DNA from: Marchantia polymorpha subsp. ruderalis
Lineage: Eukaryota; Streptophyta; Marchantiopsida; Marchantiales; Marchantiaceae
Direction of reading: 5' to 3'
DNA length: 64,000 nucleotides
NCBI GenBank assembly: GCA_037833965.1
Contig: AP031355.1
Span: 10,131,501-10,195,500 of the forward strand
How positions within the stretch are numbered: position 1 is the first letter of the stretch; the number at the start of each line of letters is the position of its first letter. Below are positions 40,687 through 50,860 of the stretch, piece by piece. Below the pieces are notes generated by a model that saw only the letters and a list, made by a program, of their open reading frames with translations, was not told where the DNA came from and searched no databases. The translations under genes and the position numbers were made by a program.

Positions 40687-43518
40687 ATGTCAACTGGGGC
40701 TGGCGGGAGCAACCTAAGTGCTAGAGCTGTCCGCAAGTTCCGACGAGATTCAGAGAAGGCCGTGGAAGAGACACGGCGTCAAAACAAGAAAACACCAAAA
40801 AGAGTACCTAAGCCTAGTTCGGCCGACATCCTTGGGGAACCTACCCCCGACGACTCGGAACCAAACTTGGTGCTTACAGTTCTACTAGATATTCCTTGCA
40901 CGGATCCGCCTAGTGAAGTAGAACCGACCGCCCGAGAACCGTCGACAGACACACCGATGGCGGACGGACAAGCCAATGTGCGGCTACCTCAGCCGATTAC
41001 TAAACATTCCTACCCGAAGTACAAAGGGAGTGGGGATGACGACGATGCAGATTCATACATCAAGTTATTCGAGTCGGTGTCTATTGCCAATCGCGAGATC
41101 GCAGACGACGACCGACTAAGGATCTTTCCAAGCCTTCTGCGGAAGAAAGCGAGGAGTTGGTACAATCATGAGAGCATCGATCCGACTGGGTTGACAACAT
41201 GGGCCCAGCTGAAGGAGAAATTCCTTCGCCGCTTTCGCGAGCTCGGCTACGACAGCCGGGTTTTGACGAAGTTACGTAATTTGCAGCGAGAGAAGAAGGA
41301 GAGTCTGCGTGACTACACCGAGAGATTTCTGGACCTCCTCGACAGAATACCGAAAACAGGACCAGGGTCCCCTTTCTCGGTACAACAAGCTGTGGATTGG
41401 TACGTGACCGGTTTAACTCGGGAGATGGAGACTTTTTGCCGACGCAGCAAGTGCGACACTATTGAGGATGTGATTGCATCGGCAGAAGCCTTCGAAACTT
41501 CCACTCTCAACCGAAGAGGTAGAGAGAGACGGGAGTCGAAAGAGCGAAAACCAAAGGGAGGGCGAAGACGACGTAGAGGTACAACTCCGTCATCGGAGGA
41601 ATCGTCTTCGGACGAGAACCGTTCTTCATCCGAAGAAGAGGAAACCTCATCGTCGGAGGAGGAGAAGAAGAGGAAGAAGCATGGGTCAGCGAAGAAAAAG
41701 GGCATCCGACGAGTGACTACGGACAGAGCGCCGGGAGATATAGCTTCGAAGATGGAGACCCTTGTGAAGGACTTCGCCGATCTCAAGGTTCAAGTGGTAG
41801 GCGGGCATGATCGCAGAAAATCACCCGGGAGAGTGCGAGCGAACTTATGGTGTACTACGTGCGGGGCGGTGGGACATGCAAACACCGAGTGCCTTACCAC
41901 CCGGCCGTCATATCCAGTCAACGCAGTAGAGTGGGCGCAACCGTACTATGGAGAGCACCCTTAGTACTATGGAGAGGCTAGCGAAGAGACAGCCTACGCC
42001 GTCCAGTCGGTTCCTACCCCTCCTGCAGTTTCAGCAATGCAAGTCCCACGATATATTCCGGTGGATCGGGCCACTACAGTACCCGTGAGGCGGAGAGCAC
42101 CTCCAGGAACGTTTGACCCACCGCCACCGCGAGCTTGTTATAATTGCGGGGAAGTTGGGCACTTCTCACCGCAGTGTCCCCATCCAAAAAGGCGAAACGA
42201 TTATGCTCCGACATGTAGTAATTGCAAGAAGGTCGGGCACACTGCGCCAGAGTGTGATCAGCCACCAGTCCCTCGGCCAGTGGTACGATTTGTGAACACT
42301 CCTGCCAAGGAGGACGTGCAAGTTAACCAGGTCGAAGTAGGTTCAGACGGGGATGGCGAAGACGAAGAATGGCCGGCTGAAGAGGTCATGTGCGCACGGG
42401 TCGAAACTCGTAGTTCCAAGAAATCGAAGGAACAAGAGCGTGACACTCGCAAGCACGAACGGAGACCCGACGACCGGACGGGAAAAGGAAAGGAGAAGAC
42501 ATCCAGCAAGTCCGACTCGCGACCTGCTCAGAAGTCTTCGGCTACGCGGGAGGCACCAGCAGTGCGCCCCCAGACAGCAGTCGAGGACGAGCCAGTGCGC
42601 CTACTGAAACGGGAGTATGCTCCGGATATCCGCAACGAGGTAGCCAACCTGTTGCAGGAAGCGATCCGCACTCAAAAGAACCCACCGCGGCCAGACTTGA
42701 CATCCTCCCTGGGAGCGAAGTTGGCAGCCACCGTGGAACCTCGCAGAGCGTCGCCGACCCCGGCGCCCCAACGCGCCCACTATGACTTGGTCGAAGATCT
42801 CGGGAGTCGAAAAGTGAACATCACGTTCAAGCAGCTCTTGGAGGACAATAAGACGTATCGGAGAATGTTGATGCTTTCGCTACGGCATCCGCGGAAGCCG
42901 CGCGCATCCACATCCTCTCAAGTATATCAAGTGGAGAGCGAAGACCAAGGGCCACCCGAGATCGATGTGGAAATAGCAGGGTGTTGTGTACGCAGAGTGC
43001 CAATCGACTCTGGATCAGGAGTCAACATAATGACGGAGGATACAGCGAGAGCCTTGGGGTTTAGTCAATACGAACCCTCGAAGCGTGTGTTGAGATTAGC
43101 GGATCAGACGCGGAGAATGCCTGCAGGTATGCTGCGCAATGTCAAGACAACCATCGGGGGTGCGGACTTTCGGTTGACGTATATCATCCTTCAACCGATG
43201 ATGAAGCAGGGCTATGACGTTCTGCCCGGGCGACCATGGCTATATGGTGCACAAGTCAGATGTGATTGGCGAAGACATCGCCTTAAGTTTCCTCATCCTT
43301 CGGAACCGACCAAAACCATTACGGTGCCCTGGAATAGGGTCAGGCACGAAGGAGAGACCCCATCGACAAGTGCAGGTTACACATCGGGCGAGGACAGTGA
43401 GTCGACCGCGCGATCAGATTCCAGTGGTACCGAATCCGATTACTTCGTGGGATTCGTTGCCTGCTGTTCGGTGGGAGAAGAAGAAGAGCAGGAAGCTATC
43501 CAGCCGGAAGACGAATAG
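40687..43518 (+). pseudogene. gag-PR: gag-protease of element C
   Basis: Same layout as the open frame at 29485: gag domain, acidic/basic region, three CCHC knuckles, linker, aspartic protease with DSGSGVNI. It carries about one break. The boundary to pol is UAG followed by CAA UUA, identical to that in element B and in frame with pol. The overlapping 13-codon uORF at 40676 is kept. Confidence 0.88.
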
Positions 43519-46359
43519 CAATTAACTGTGGGACTGGGAAGGAGTGAGACAAGTCACACCGAGGGCATTGTCGACCCTAGTGACTGTCACGAAGTACAAC
43601 TTAGTCCCGGCAAGTGCTTGAAGGTATCAAGCGCAGTGAGAGGAGACGAGCTAAGGAAAGTACAGGCATTCCTTAGCCATTATGTCGACGTCTTCGCCTG
43701 GAAGATCGAAGACATGAAGGGGATACCTGCACGGTATGGGGAACACCGTATCGATTTACTGGACGACTCAGTACCCATACGACAGCGCCAGTATCGCCTC
43801 AACCCAAAGTACTCCTTGCTAGTGAAAGAGGAGATAGATAAGTACTTGAGCGCTGGTATTATTTACCCTGTGCTCAGCAGCGAGTGGGTGTCGCCGATTG
43901 TTATCGTACCCAAGAAGTTGACGGGTAAGATACGAGTGTGTCAGGATTTCCGGAAGTTGAATGCAGCAACACGCAAGGATCATCACCCGTTACCATTCAC
44001 GGATGCCATTCTAGACCATGTCGCAGGACATGAATGTTATAGCTTCCTGGATGGGTTCTCAGGTTACAATCAGGTGTCTATCCGTGAACAGGACAAGGAT
44101 AAAACTACGTTCACAACCGACTGGGGAACTTACGCATACCACAAGATGCCCTTCGGTCTGTGCAACGCGCCTGCCACCTTTCAACGGATGATGACCAATA
44201 TCTTTCAGGAACAACTGAGGAAGTTCCTGGAAATATTCATAGATGACTTCTGTGTCTTTGGGAAGAGGTCTGAACACCTAAGTCACTTGAAGCAGACCTT
44301 CGATAAATGTAGAGAGAGCAGTTTATCACTGCATCCCGAGAAGTGCTTTTTCTTTATGACTAGTGGAATCTTGTTGGGTCATCGGGTCTCGGCAGAAGGC
44401 ATTGCGGTGGACATCGAGAAGGTCAAGGTTATACTCGAGCTTGAGCCACCCACGAATCTAAGAGAGCTGCGAGCATTCCTGGGTCATGTGGGCTACTACC
44501 GAAGATTCATACACATGTATGCAATACTAGCGGCGGACCTGACCAAGTTGTTGAAGAAGGACGAGCCCTATGCTTGGGGTGCGAACCAGCAGACAGCATT
44601 TGAAGCTCTGAAAGCGAAACTCACGACTGCTCCCGTACTAAGGAGTCCAGACTGGAATCGACCATTCCATGTTTACATTGACACTTCGGCATTCGCCATC
44701 GGTGTAGTACTGAGTCAAAAGGATGACAACAAAAAGGACTACCCGATCTACTTCGCGAGCCGACAGCTGTCTCTAGCGGAGCGGAAGTACACCACGACGG
44801 AGAGAGAAGCGTTGGGGATGGTGTACTCCTGTAAAAAGTTCCGTCACTACCTAATCTGCTACGAGTTTGTGTTCCATGTGGACCACTACGCATTGCAACA
44901 CCTAGTCAAGAAAGCCGACCTATCCGGTCGGATCGCCAGGTGGGTGTTATTACTACAAGAGTTCACCTACACAGTCCAGACCAGGAAAGGGGTGCACCAC
45001 GAAAATGCGGATTACTTGTCCCGATTATGGACCCAGCCGACAGAGGAGGAATTGGTGGACGATTTTCCAGATGAAGAGTTATTTCAGTTGTCTGCAGGAC
45101 ATGAGTCCCGCTATGCCGACCTGTATCGATATCTGCTAACCCTCCAGTGCCCCGAAGGCATGGATTTGGAACAGCGAACTGTCTTTATTCATAAGGCAGG
45201 CCCGTACCAACTCCAGCAGGGGGTTTTGTTCAAGAAGATGGCGGATGAGCGCTTATGCAGATGCCTTGAGGAATCAGAAGTACCAAGAATAGTGAGTGCG
45301 ATGCATACAGAGGAGGCGGGTGGACACTATGCCACCAGGAACACGGTCACAAAGATCCTAAATGCGGGGTATTGGTGGCCGACCATGTTTAAGGATGTTC
45401 ACGATTACATCCGCAAGTGCGACAGTTGCCAGAGGACGGGGAGACCGACGCCTACAACACGCTGGCCCCTGACTCCCATCATGCCTCTAGCACCTTTCGA
45501 AAAGTGGGGTATTGACTTTGTAGGGCCGATACAACCAGTGACTAGAAGTACACGAAGGCGCTACATTCTGGTAGCAACGGACTACGCCACCAAAATGGTA
45601 GAGGCCAGAGCCACCAGAAGGGATGATGCTGCCACAGTGGCAGCATTCTTGTTTGAGTCGATCATCACACGTTACGGATGTCCCTTAGAGCTAGTCAGCG
45701 ACCAGGGCACGCATTTTCTGAATCAGATCATCGAAGATCTGACACGGTATTTCCACATCAAGCACCGGAAGACTACTCCCTACAATCCCAAGGCAAATGG
45801 ACTGACGGAGAAGTCCAATGGTCTGCTGTGTAAAATACTACTCAAGGTCACGGTGAATCACGCTCACGACTGGGATACGAAGCTAGCAGCCGCTCTATGG
45901 GCGTACCGCACAGCTGAGAAGATCACGACCAAACAGACACCATACTTTCTGGTGTATGGGCAACACCCGATCCTCCCGATCGAATTTGAAGTACCCACCC
46001 AACGAACGTTGGATTTGCAGAGGATGGGCGCAGAGGAGAGTCAGCTCTACAGGTTACAGGAAGTCACGCTGCTGGATGAGAGGAGAAGAGACGCCGAAGA
46101 TCGCACCAGGAAAATCCAGCTCCGCCGAAAGGAGAGATACGATAAAAAGATCAAACCGGTACTCCTGCAGGCGGGTGATTTGGCATTGCTCTACGACAGC
46201 AGGCATGCCAGATTCCCAGGCAAACTGCACCTAAGGTGGATGGGACCTTACAGGGTTGTCGAAGTCTTCCCGAATGGATCCATCCAACTTGCGGACCTGG
46301 CCGGCGATTTGTTAGGCGACCGAGTGAACGGGTGGCGGTTGAAGAAATACCACATGTGA
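43519..46359 (+). CDS. pol: pol of element C: RT, RNase H, integrase (~943 codons)
   Basis: Open frame directly downstream of, and in frame with, the gag-PR terminator. It has no ATG start of its own near the beginning (the first plausible codon is GTG 43528), which fits expression by read-through. Residues counted from 43528: reverse transcriptase with YSFLDGFSGYNQ (~172), MPFGLCNAPATFQR and FIDD (~237); RNase H with YIDTSAF (~382) and TTEREAL; integrase HHCC finger (~590-635), D-D-E core (GIDFVG ~661, SDQGTHF ~723, GLTEKSNG ~757) and a GPY module (~904) ending VNGWRLKKYHM. No chromodomain follows. RT and IN motifs place it with the non-chromoviral Tat/Athila-like lineages. Confidence 0.93.
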   Translation, partial: QLTVGLGRSETSHTEGIVDPSDCHEVQLSPGKCLKVSSAVRGDELRKVQAFLSHYVDVFAWKIEDMKGIPARYGEHRIDLLDDSVPIRQRQYRLNPKYSLLVKEEIDKYLSAGIIYPVLSSEWVSPIVIVPKKLTGKIRVCQDFRKLNAATRKDHHPLPFTDAILDHVAGHECYSFLDGFSGYNQVSIREQDKDKTTFTTDWGTYAYHKMPFGLCNAPATFQRMMTNIFQEQLRKFLEIFIDDFCVFGKRSEHLSHLKQTFDKCRESSLSLHPEKCFFFMTSGILLGHRVSAEGIAVDIEKVKVILELEPPTNLRELRAFLGHVGYYRRFIHMYAILAADLTKLLKKDEPYAWGANQQTAFEALKAKLTTAPVLRSPDWNRPFHVYIDTSAFAIGVVLSQKDDNKKDYPIYFASRQLSLAERKYTTTEREALGMVYSCKKFRHYLICYEFVFHVDHYALQHLVKKADLSGRIARWVLLLQEFTYTVQTRKGVHHENADYLSRLWTQPTEEELVDDFPDEELFQLSAGHESRYADLYRYLLTLQCPEGMDLEQRTVFIHKAGPYQLQQGVLFKKMADERLCRCLEESEVPRIVSAMHTEEAGGHYATRNTVTKILNAGYWWPTMFKDVHDYIRKCDSCQRTGRPTPTTRWPLTPIMPLAPFEKWGIDFVGPIQPVTRSTRRRYILVATDYATKMVEARATRRDDAATVAAFLFESIITRYGCPLELVSDQGTHFLNQIIEDLTRYFHIKHRKTTPYNPKANGLTEKSNGLLCKILLKVTVNHAHDWDTKLAAALWAYRTAEKITTKQTPYFLVYGQHPILPIEFEVPTQRTLDLQRMGAEESQLYRLQEVTLLDERRRDAEDRTRKIQLRRKERYDKKIKPVLLQAGDLALLYDSRHARFPGKLHLRWMGPYRVVEVFPNGSIQLADLAGDLLGDRVNGWRLKKYHM

Positions 46360-46383
46360 GTGTTCGCGTGGGCGCTCACAATT

Positions 46384-46396
46384 GAGGAGGGGGGCA
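46384..46396 (+). promoter_or_regulatory. Polypurine tract
   Basis: GAGGAGGGGGGCA lies directly before the 3' LTR start TGTGGTACC (46397), 24 bases after the pol stop. It primes plus-strand synthesis in the family and independently fixes the LTR start. Confidence 0.88.
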
Positions 46397-47641
46397 TGTG
46401 GTACCCCACTTTTGGCAATTTTGAGGAAATTAAAACATTTTTGGAAAACTGTACCCTGGCAGCATTGTAAATAGCCTTCGGTACATCAAAACAGAGTGAA
46501 TCCGGAAGATCGCGGGGATTCTCGAGGGATCTTGTAGAATCTGGGATTTGGGGTGCCGCAGCAAGCACAGGCACCACCCTCCCTGCGAGCTCCGCAGTTA
46601 GGATCTCTACGGCGCAAGGCGCAAAACCCGCCTTCGGAGGTTGCGTCCGCGGCTGAAGGGAAACCCCCGTAATTAGGTCAACCCTTGGGCGCCTTGACCA
46701 AGTTAGGGTCCCGTTGGAAAGAGCTCGACGCGCTGATTCTAACGAGCCCAAGAACGCCTGGAACGGACGAGGACTTAGGGAGTTATCGCTACTGGAAGAA
46801 ACGGAGGCGGTCGCCTACGGCGGAAGGAGTTCGCCACCGGCGCGAATTCCGCCTACGTGGAAGGGGGATTCAAGTTTTGTCCTATGCACGGACGAAGGCG
46901 TTCGCCTGTGCACAGGCGAAGTAGGGTTAGGGAAGGCGCGAAGTCCGCCTACGCCCAGGCGTACGCCTGTGCACAGGCACTTCGGCGTCGGCGGAAAATC
47001 CGCCTTGGGCCCTAGAAATGCGCCTTGTGAGGTAGAAAGTGTACGGCGCCTTCCGCGCCAGCGCAGCGCCGCGTACGTCGGAAGAGCCGCCAGAGTAATC
47101 CAATAGGTACGGACCGTGCGGACGGCACGGGTGGATGCGCTCTTGGACGGACGGAGTTGCGGCGGCGGAAGCGCCGACGGAGAGACAAGGAACGGACAGA
47201 CTGGACGGAGACGGCTGACCACGGTCAACGCCTTCCGCGCCAGCGCAGCGCCGCGGACGGAATTCGCCTGCGCACAGGCGAATGCTTGTGCACAGGAGGA
47301 TGTTCAAGTTCCGCGCCGGCGGAGAATCCGCCGAGGCCCCTGATGCGCACAGGCAGGAGTTGAATTTTTGTCCGACATGCGGACACACGCGTCAAGGCAG
47401 AAGGAGATTGGCCGAGGGGCGGTACGAACAAGTGTACCGCGCAAGGCGGAAAACTCGCCTTCGGCGCTACGCCCCCATGTCCACAGGGTGACACGCTCGC
47501 GGAGTTCAAATCCGCCAATTCGAGCGTGAGAGTTTAATCGACGACGGCGGAGCGTGAAGCCGCGCGTGAGAGCGAAGACCGTTCCAGCGTACAGCCGGCG
47601 CGGCCATCAAGTGAGACGCTCTTCACGACCAAGAGCCGACC

Positions 47642-50600
47642 ATGACCTTCAACCGGGCGGCGGAGAACGTCCCATTCTTGAATTCTCGATTCCAATCTCT
47701 TGTGCGCGCTGCGCGCATCCATCTGCTGGCTGCGGACCATTCTCGACGTCGTCACACAGGAGATTTCTTGTTGATTGAGGGAGAAGTGAGTGCGCGTGAT
47801 TTGGAATTGAGAGCGATTAGAGTTTGCCGAGAGAGAAAGAAACGCGGACAGTGCGGAAGTAGAATGAGCGGGCAAGCGAACCCCAGGAACGCAATGACGA
47901 GACCGAGCAGATTGCGGATGGTGCCACTTCGCCTGCCGCAGAACGGGCTGCGCGCTTTCGAAGAGCGCTTAATAGCAAGAAAGCTCGATTTCTTGCTATG
48001 GGGATGGAATTACATCTGCGCGAATATGGTGCGCGAGTGGCTAGAGCCACAGGGACCACCCTCGCGCGGATTGCGTCCGCATGTTGACCGGTGGACAGTC
48101 CAAGATTGGGCGCAGGCGTTGGGAAGATGTGCTGGCATGCCAGGGCATCTCCTTTTCGACAGTGAGAGCATCAAGGTGACCAAGCAAGAAGAGGCGCAAT
48201 TTGTGGAGCTGTTCAAGACCGGGAGGTCTACCAAGAATGGGTACAGGACCCGTGATTACAAAGATCGATTTCGCCGGACTTTGTCCGCGGCGCTGATGCA
48301 ATTACTGCAGCCGCACCGCGCCTGCTACATCACATTGTGGCAGGTCTCTTTTGTGGAGTGCGTCATCGAGGGAACTCCCATTCACTGGGCGAGCATCCTG
48401 CACAGGGTGATGCGACAGCACGCGTTTGAGGAGAAGGGGGGAACTCTAAACCATCTTTCTCCTTTCCTCATCAATTTTTATCGACAGCGGAATTGTTTGA
48501 CAGCGGCGGAGCTTGAACATTTTCCGCCATTGTCCATCGACCATCCCGGGAAGTATGTGCGGGAGAACGAGGTCGACACTGATGCGGAGGAGTCACCGAC
48601 TTCTACCCCATCAAGACGGAGGGATGAAGGGAGACACACTCCTGCAGCGCGAGTGCCGCGGAAGCGGCGATGGAGGGAAGAGTCCGAAGAGGAGCAGCAT
48701 CAAGAACCCTCTGCTCCCATTCGACCGCGGCCGTTGTGCGAGCCATACAGCCGGCCGAAACAGAAGGCACGCAAACTGGTGTTACCAGCTGACAGTGCAG
48801 ACACGGCGACAATTGCGACGGAGATAGGAAGTGCGTCGCCAGAGAGGCGAGAGGAAGCGCGGACGACCGCAGGAGCAACGGGCCACGCTGCAACCTCGTC
48901 GGGAGAGAGGCCGCCTACGGGCCAGGGGCCTCCGGAGTTACCACGTGCGATGCGGACAGATGTTCCGTTTGCGCACCGGCGAACCTCCGCGGACGGACGA
49001 GCCTCCGCGGACCGGCGAACACAAGTGGACGTGGATCTACGCTTACGCGTGGGAAGGAGCAGTCCGCCTGTGCACAGGCGCTCGCCTGCGCACAGGTCAC
49101 CTGTGCACAGGTCGCCTGTGCACAGAACACCTCCGCACGTAACGCCTGTGCACAGGCAAGAATCACCCTCGTTCCAACGCAGGAAGGGGAAGGAGCCGGC
49201 GGAAGAACCGCCTACAAGACACCGGCCCTCGGGGCCAGACCCTCCGGCGCACCACGCGCCGCAATTTGCGCCTTCGGCGCCAGGGCCTTCGAGCCGAGGA
49301 GATACGAGTAGAGAGCGTGCGGAGGCCGCACCATCGGCGGGAAGTCCGCCGATAGATGCGCCTTCGGCGGTAGGGCCTATAGGCCAAGGAACATCGGGCG
49401 TGCGGCCCCCGGCCATGTCGCCTTCGGCGATAGATGTCCGCGGCGCTACGCCTGCGACGGACAAGGCGCCGGCAAATGCGCCTGCGCACGGGCCGAGCAC
49501 AGCCCCCACGGACCGATCGAGGGAGCAGCAGACGGAGGAGCGGAGTGATTGTCCGCGGGATGAAATCTCGATGCGCGATGCGCAATCCAACCCCGCGCAG
49601 CCACCCTCTGCTCAATCGCCTTCGGCGACGGACGACGGCGACAGAGAGAACGCGGTAGGCAATCAACCAGCGAGCGACGGGGATGCCGCTCGGATACATT
49701 CGCCTTCCGCCTTAGACATTTTGGCGACGAGCAGCGAGGCTGCAGCCGTGCCTTCGCAGGCAGCACACGTCGAGGACGTGCAGCCCCACTCGGGGCAGTC
49801 GCCGACGCAATCAATGGCGACTGAAATTCTCCACTCGGATGATGACGACGGAGGCTCCACGGAAGAAATGTCAGGAGCAGAAGACACCGAGGAGGAGGAG
49901 GAGGAAATTGTTGGAGCGCCGGCGGCGGTGCTCTCTGAGCAGGTGATTCCGTTGCTGCGGTACTTGGATCGCAAGGTCGATAAATACGCCGACCCACTCC
50001 AGCCGGGATCTTACATCGAGTTAGTGCGCAGGCGGACTCGCACTAAAGTCCACACCAGCAAGCTATTAGCTAGAGTGGACCAGGAGTTGAGGGACTTGAA
50101 GGAGAAGCATGAGTGCTTGTGGGGACAGTACAAGCTTAATCAGAAATTCTACAAGCACTCCGAGAAGATGAAGGATGAGAAACTGGGCGAGCTCACCAAG
50201 GAGCAGGTGAAGGTCAAGGAAGCACTCGATTCTAAGCAGGCCCAGAATCGGATTTTGTCAGAGGAGCTCGTGCGACAGACGCGGTTGTTGGAACAATGTC
50301 AGCTCGCACGGCAGGCGGATGAAGAATTAATCCGCAGTTTGCAGTCAGAGTGTGGCGAATTGAGAGCGCAACGTGCTGAAGCCGAATCGCAATTAGTGAC
50401 GATTGAAGAGGATCGCAGGAAGGAGGCGGATCGCACGAAGGTGGAGACGGCGAGGCGAGTCGCCCACTGTCTCAAGGGCTACGCCCACTGGGAAGTGAAG
50501 GCGCAGGAGAAACTCACACTGCGTGAGTTTGAATTGCGCGCAGCCGGGTTGTTGTCAGGCGACAGTAGGAGTCGGCGGAAGGTAGCGAAGAAGCTCGAGG

Positions 50601-50794
50601 CCTTTCTGTCGAAGGCACAGGATACCATGTCCGCCCTCGAGGGGGAGGTGTCCGCGGCGTTGCAGCGGTTGGGACTGCGCAGTCGAGCGGAAGAGTGGCA
50701 GGGTAGGGAGTTAGTGCGCGGCAGTCGGCCGCGCAGGAGACGTAGTACAGGTTCCGCGGAGTGTAGTGTAGCGTGGTTCCGTGCAGGCGTGTAG
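47642..50794 (+). CDS. U3-encoded ORF, 1,050 aa, intact, in the 3' LTR of element C
   Basis: Open from ATG 47642 (ACCATGACC) to the stop at 50792-50794, about 37 bases before the TATA box. Same order as the other copies: basic N-terminus; conserved helical domain (~88-300); Pro/Arg-rich middle with PVHR/PAHR repeats; acidic block (HSDDDDGGSTEE, DTEEEEEEIVG); PLLRYLDRKVDKYADPLQPG; coiled coil; basic tail. It starts ~1.28 kb after the pol stop, so on a full-length RNA it would be the last gene. How it is expressed (spliced RNA, internal promoter) is not visible. I see no recognised enzyme motif. Confidence 0.78.
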   Translation: MTFNRAAENVPFLNSRFQSLVRAARIHLLAADHSRRRHTGDFLLIEGEVSARDLELRAIRVCRERKKRGQCGSRMSGQANPRNAMTRPSRLRMVPLRLPQNGLRAFEERLIARKLDFLLWGWNYICANMVREWLEPQGPPSRGLRPHVDRWTVQDWAQALGRCAGMPGHLLFDSESIKVTKQEEAQFVELFKTGRSTKNGYRTRDYKDRFRRTLSAALMQLLQPHRACYITLWQVSFVECVIEGTPIHWASILHRVMRQHAFEEKGGTLNHLSPFLINFYRQRNCLTAAELEHFPPLSIDHPGKYVRENEVDTDAEESPTSTPSRRRDEGRHTPAARVPRKRRWREESEEEQHQEPSAPIRPRPLCEPYSRPKQKARKLVLPADSADTATIATEIGSASPERREEARTTAGATGHAATSSGERPPTGQGPPELPRAMRTDVPFAHRRTSADGRASADRRTQVDVDLRLRVGRSSPPVHRRSPAHRSPVHRSPVHRTPPHVTPVHRQESPSFQRRKGKEPAEEPPTRHRPSGPDPPAHHAPQFAPSAPGPSSRGDTSRERAEAAPSAGSPPIDAPSAVGPIGQGTSGVRPPAMSPSAIDVRGATPATDKAPANAPAHGPSTAPTDRSREQQTEERSDCPRDEISMRDAQSNPAQPPSAQSPSATDDGDRENAVGNQPASDGDAARIHSPSALDILATSSEAAAVPSQAAHVEDVQPHSGQSPTQSMATEILHSDDDDGGSTEEMSGAEDTEEEEEEIVGAPAAVLSEQVIPLLRYLDRKVDKYADPLQPGSYIELVRRRTRTKVHTSKLLARVDQELRDLKEKHECLWGQYKLNQKFYKHSEKMKDEKLGELTKEQVKVKEALDSKQAQNRILSEELVRQTRLLEQCQLARQADEELIRSLQSECGELRAQRAEAESQLVTIEEDRRKEADRTKVETARRVAHCLKGYAHWEVKAQEKLTLREFELRAAGLLSGDSRSRRKVAKKLEAFLSKAQDTMSALEGEVSAALQRLGLRSRAEEWQGRELVRGSRPRRRRSTGSAECSVAWFRAGV

Positions 50795-50830
50795 CGTAGT
50801 GCAGTGTAGTGCTAGGTAGGACTTAGAAGG

Positions 50831-50860
50831 TATAAAATAGTTCCAGGCGTTTTGCCTGGG
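50831..50860 (+). promoter_or_regulatory. LTR TATA box and hairpin
   Basis: TATAAAATA followed by CCAGGC-GTTTT-GCCTGG in the 3' LTR. Confidence 0.72.

Noticed and set aside
46200-46359. Chromodomain at the integrase C-terminus
   Set aside because: After the GPY module the frame ends with VNGWRLKKYHM, with no chromodomain-like residues, so the element is not a chromovirus.
47642-50794. Envelope gene
   Set aside because: No signal peptide, membrane segment or furin-like site; the protein is coiled-coil and Pro/Arg-rich, so I give no envelope call.
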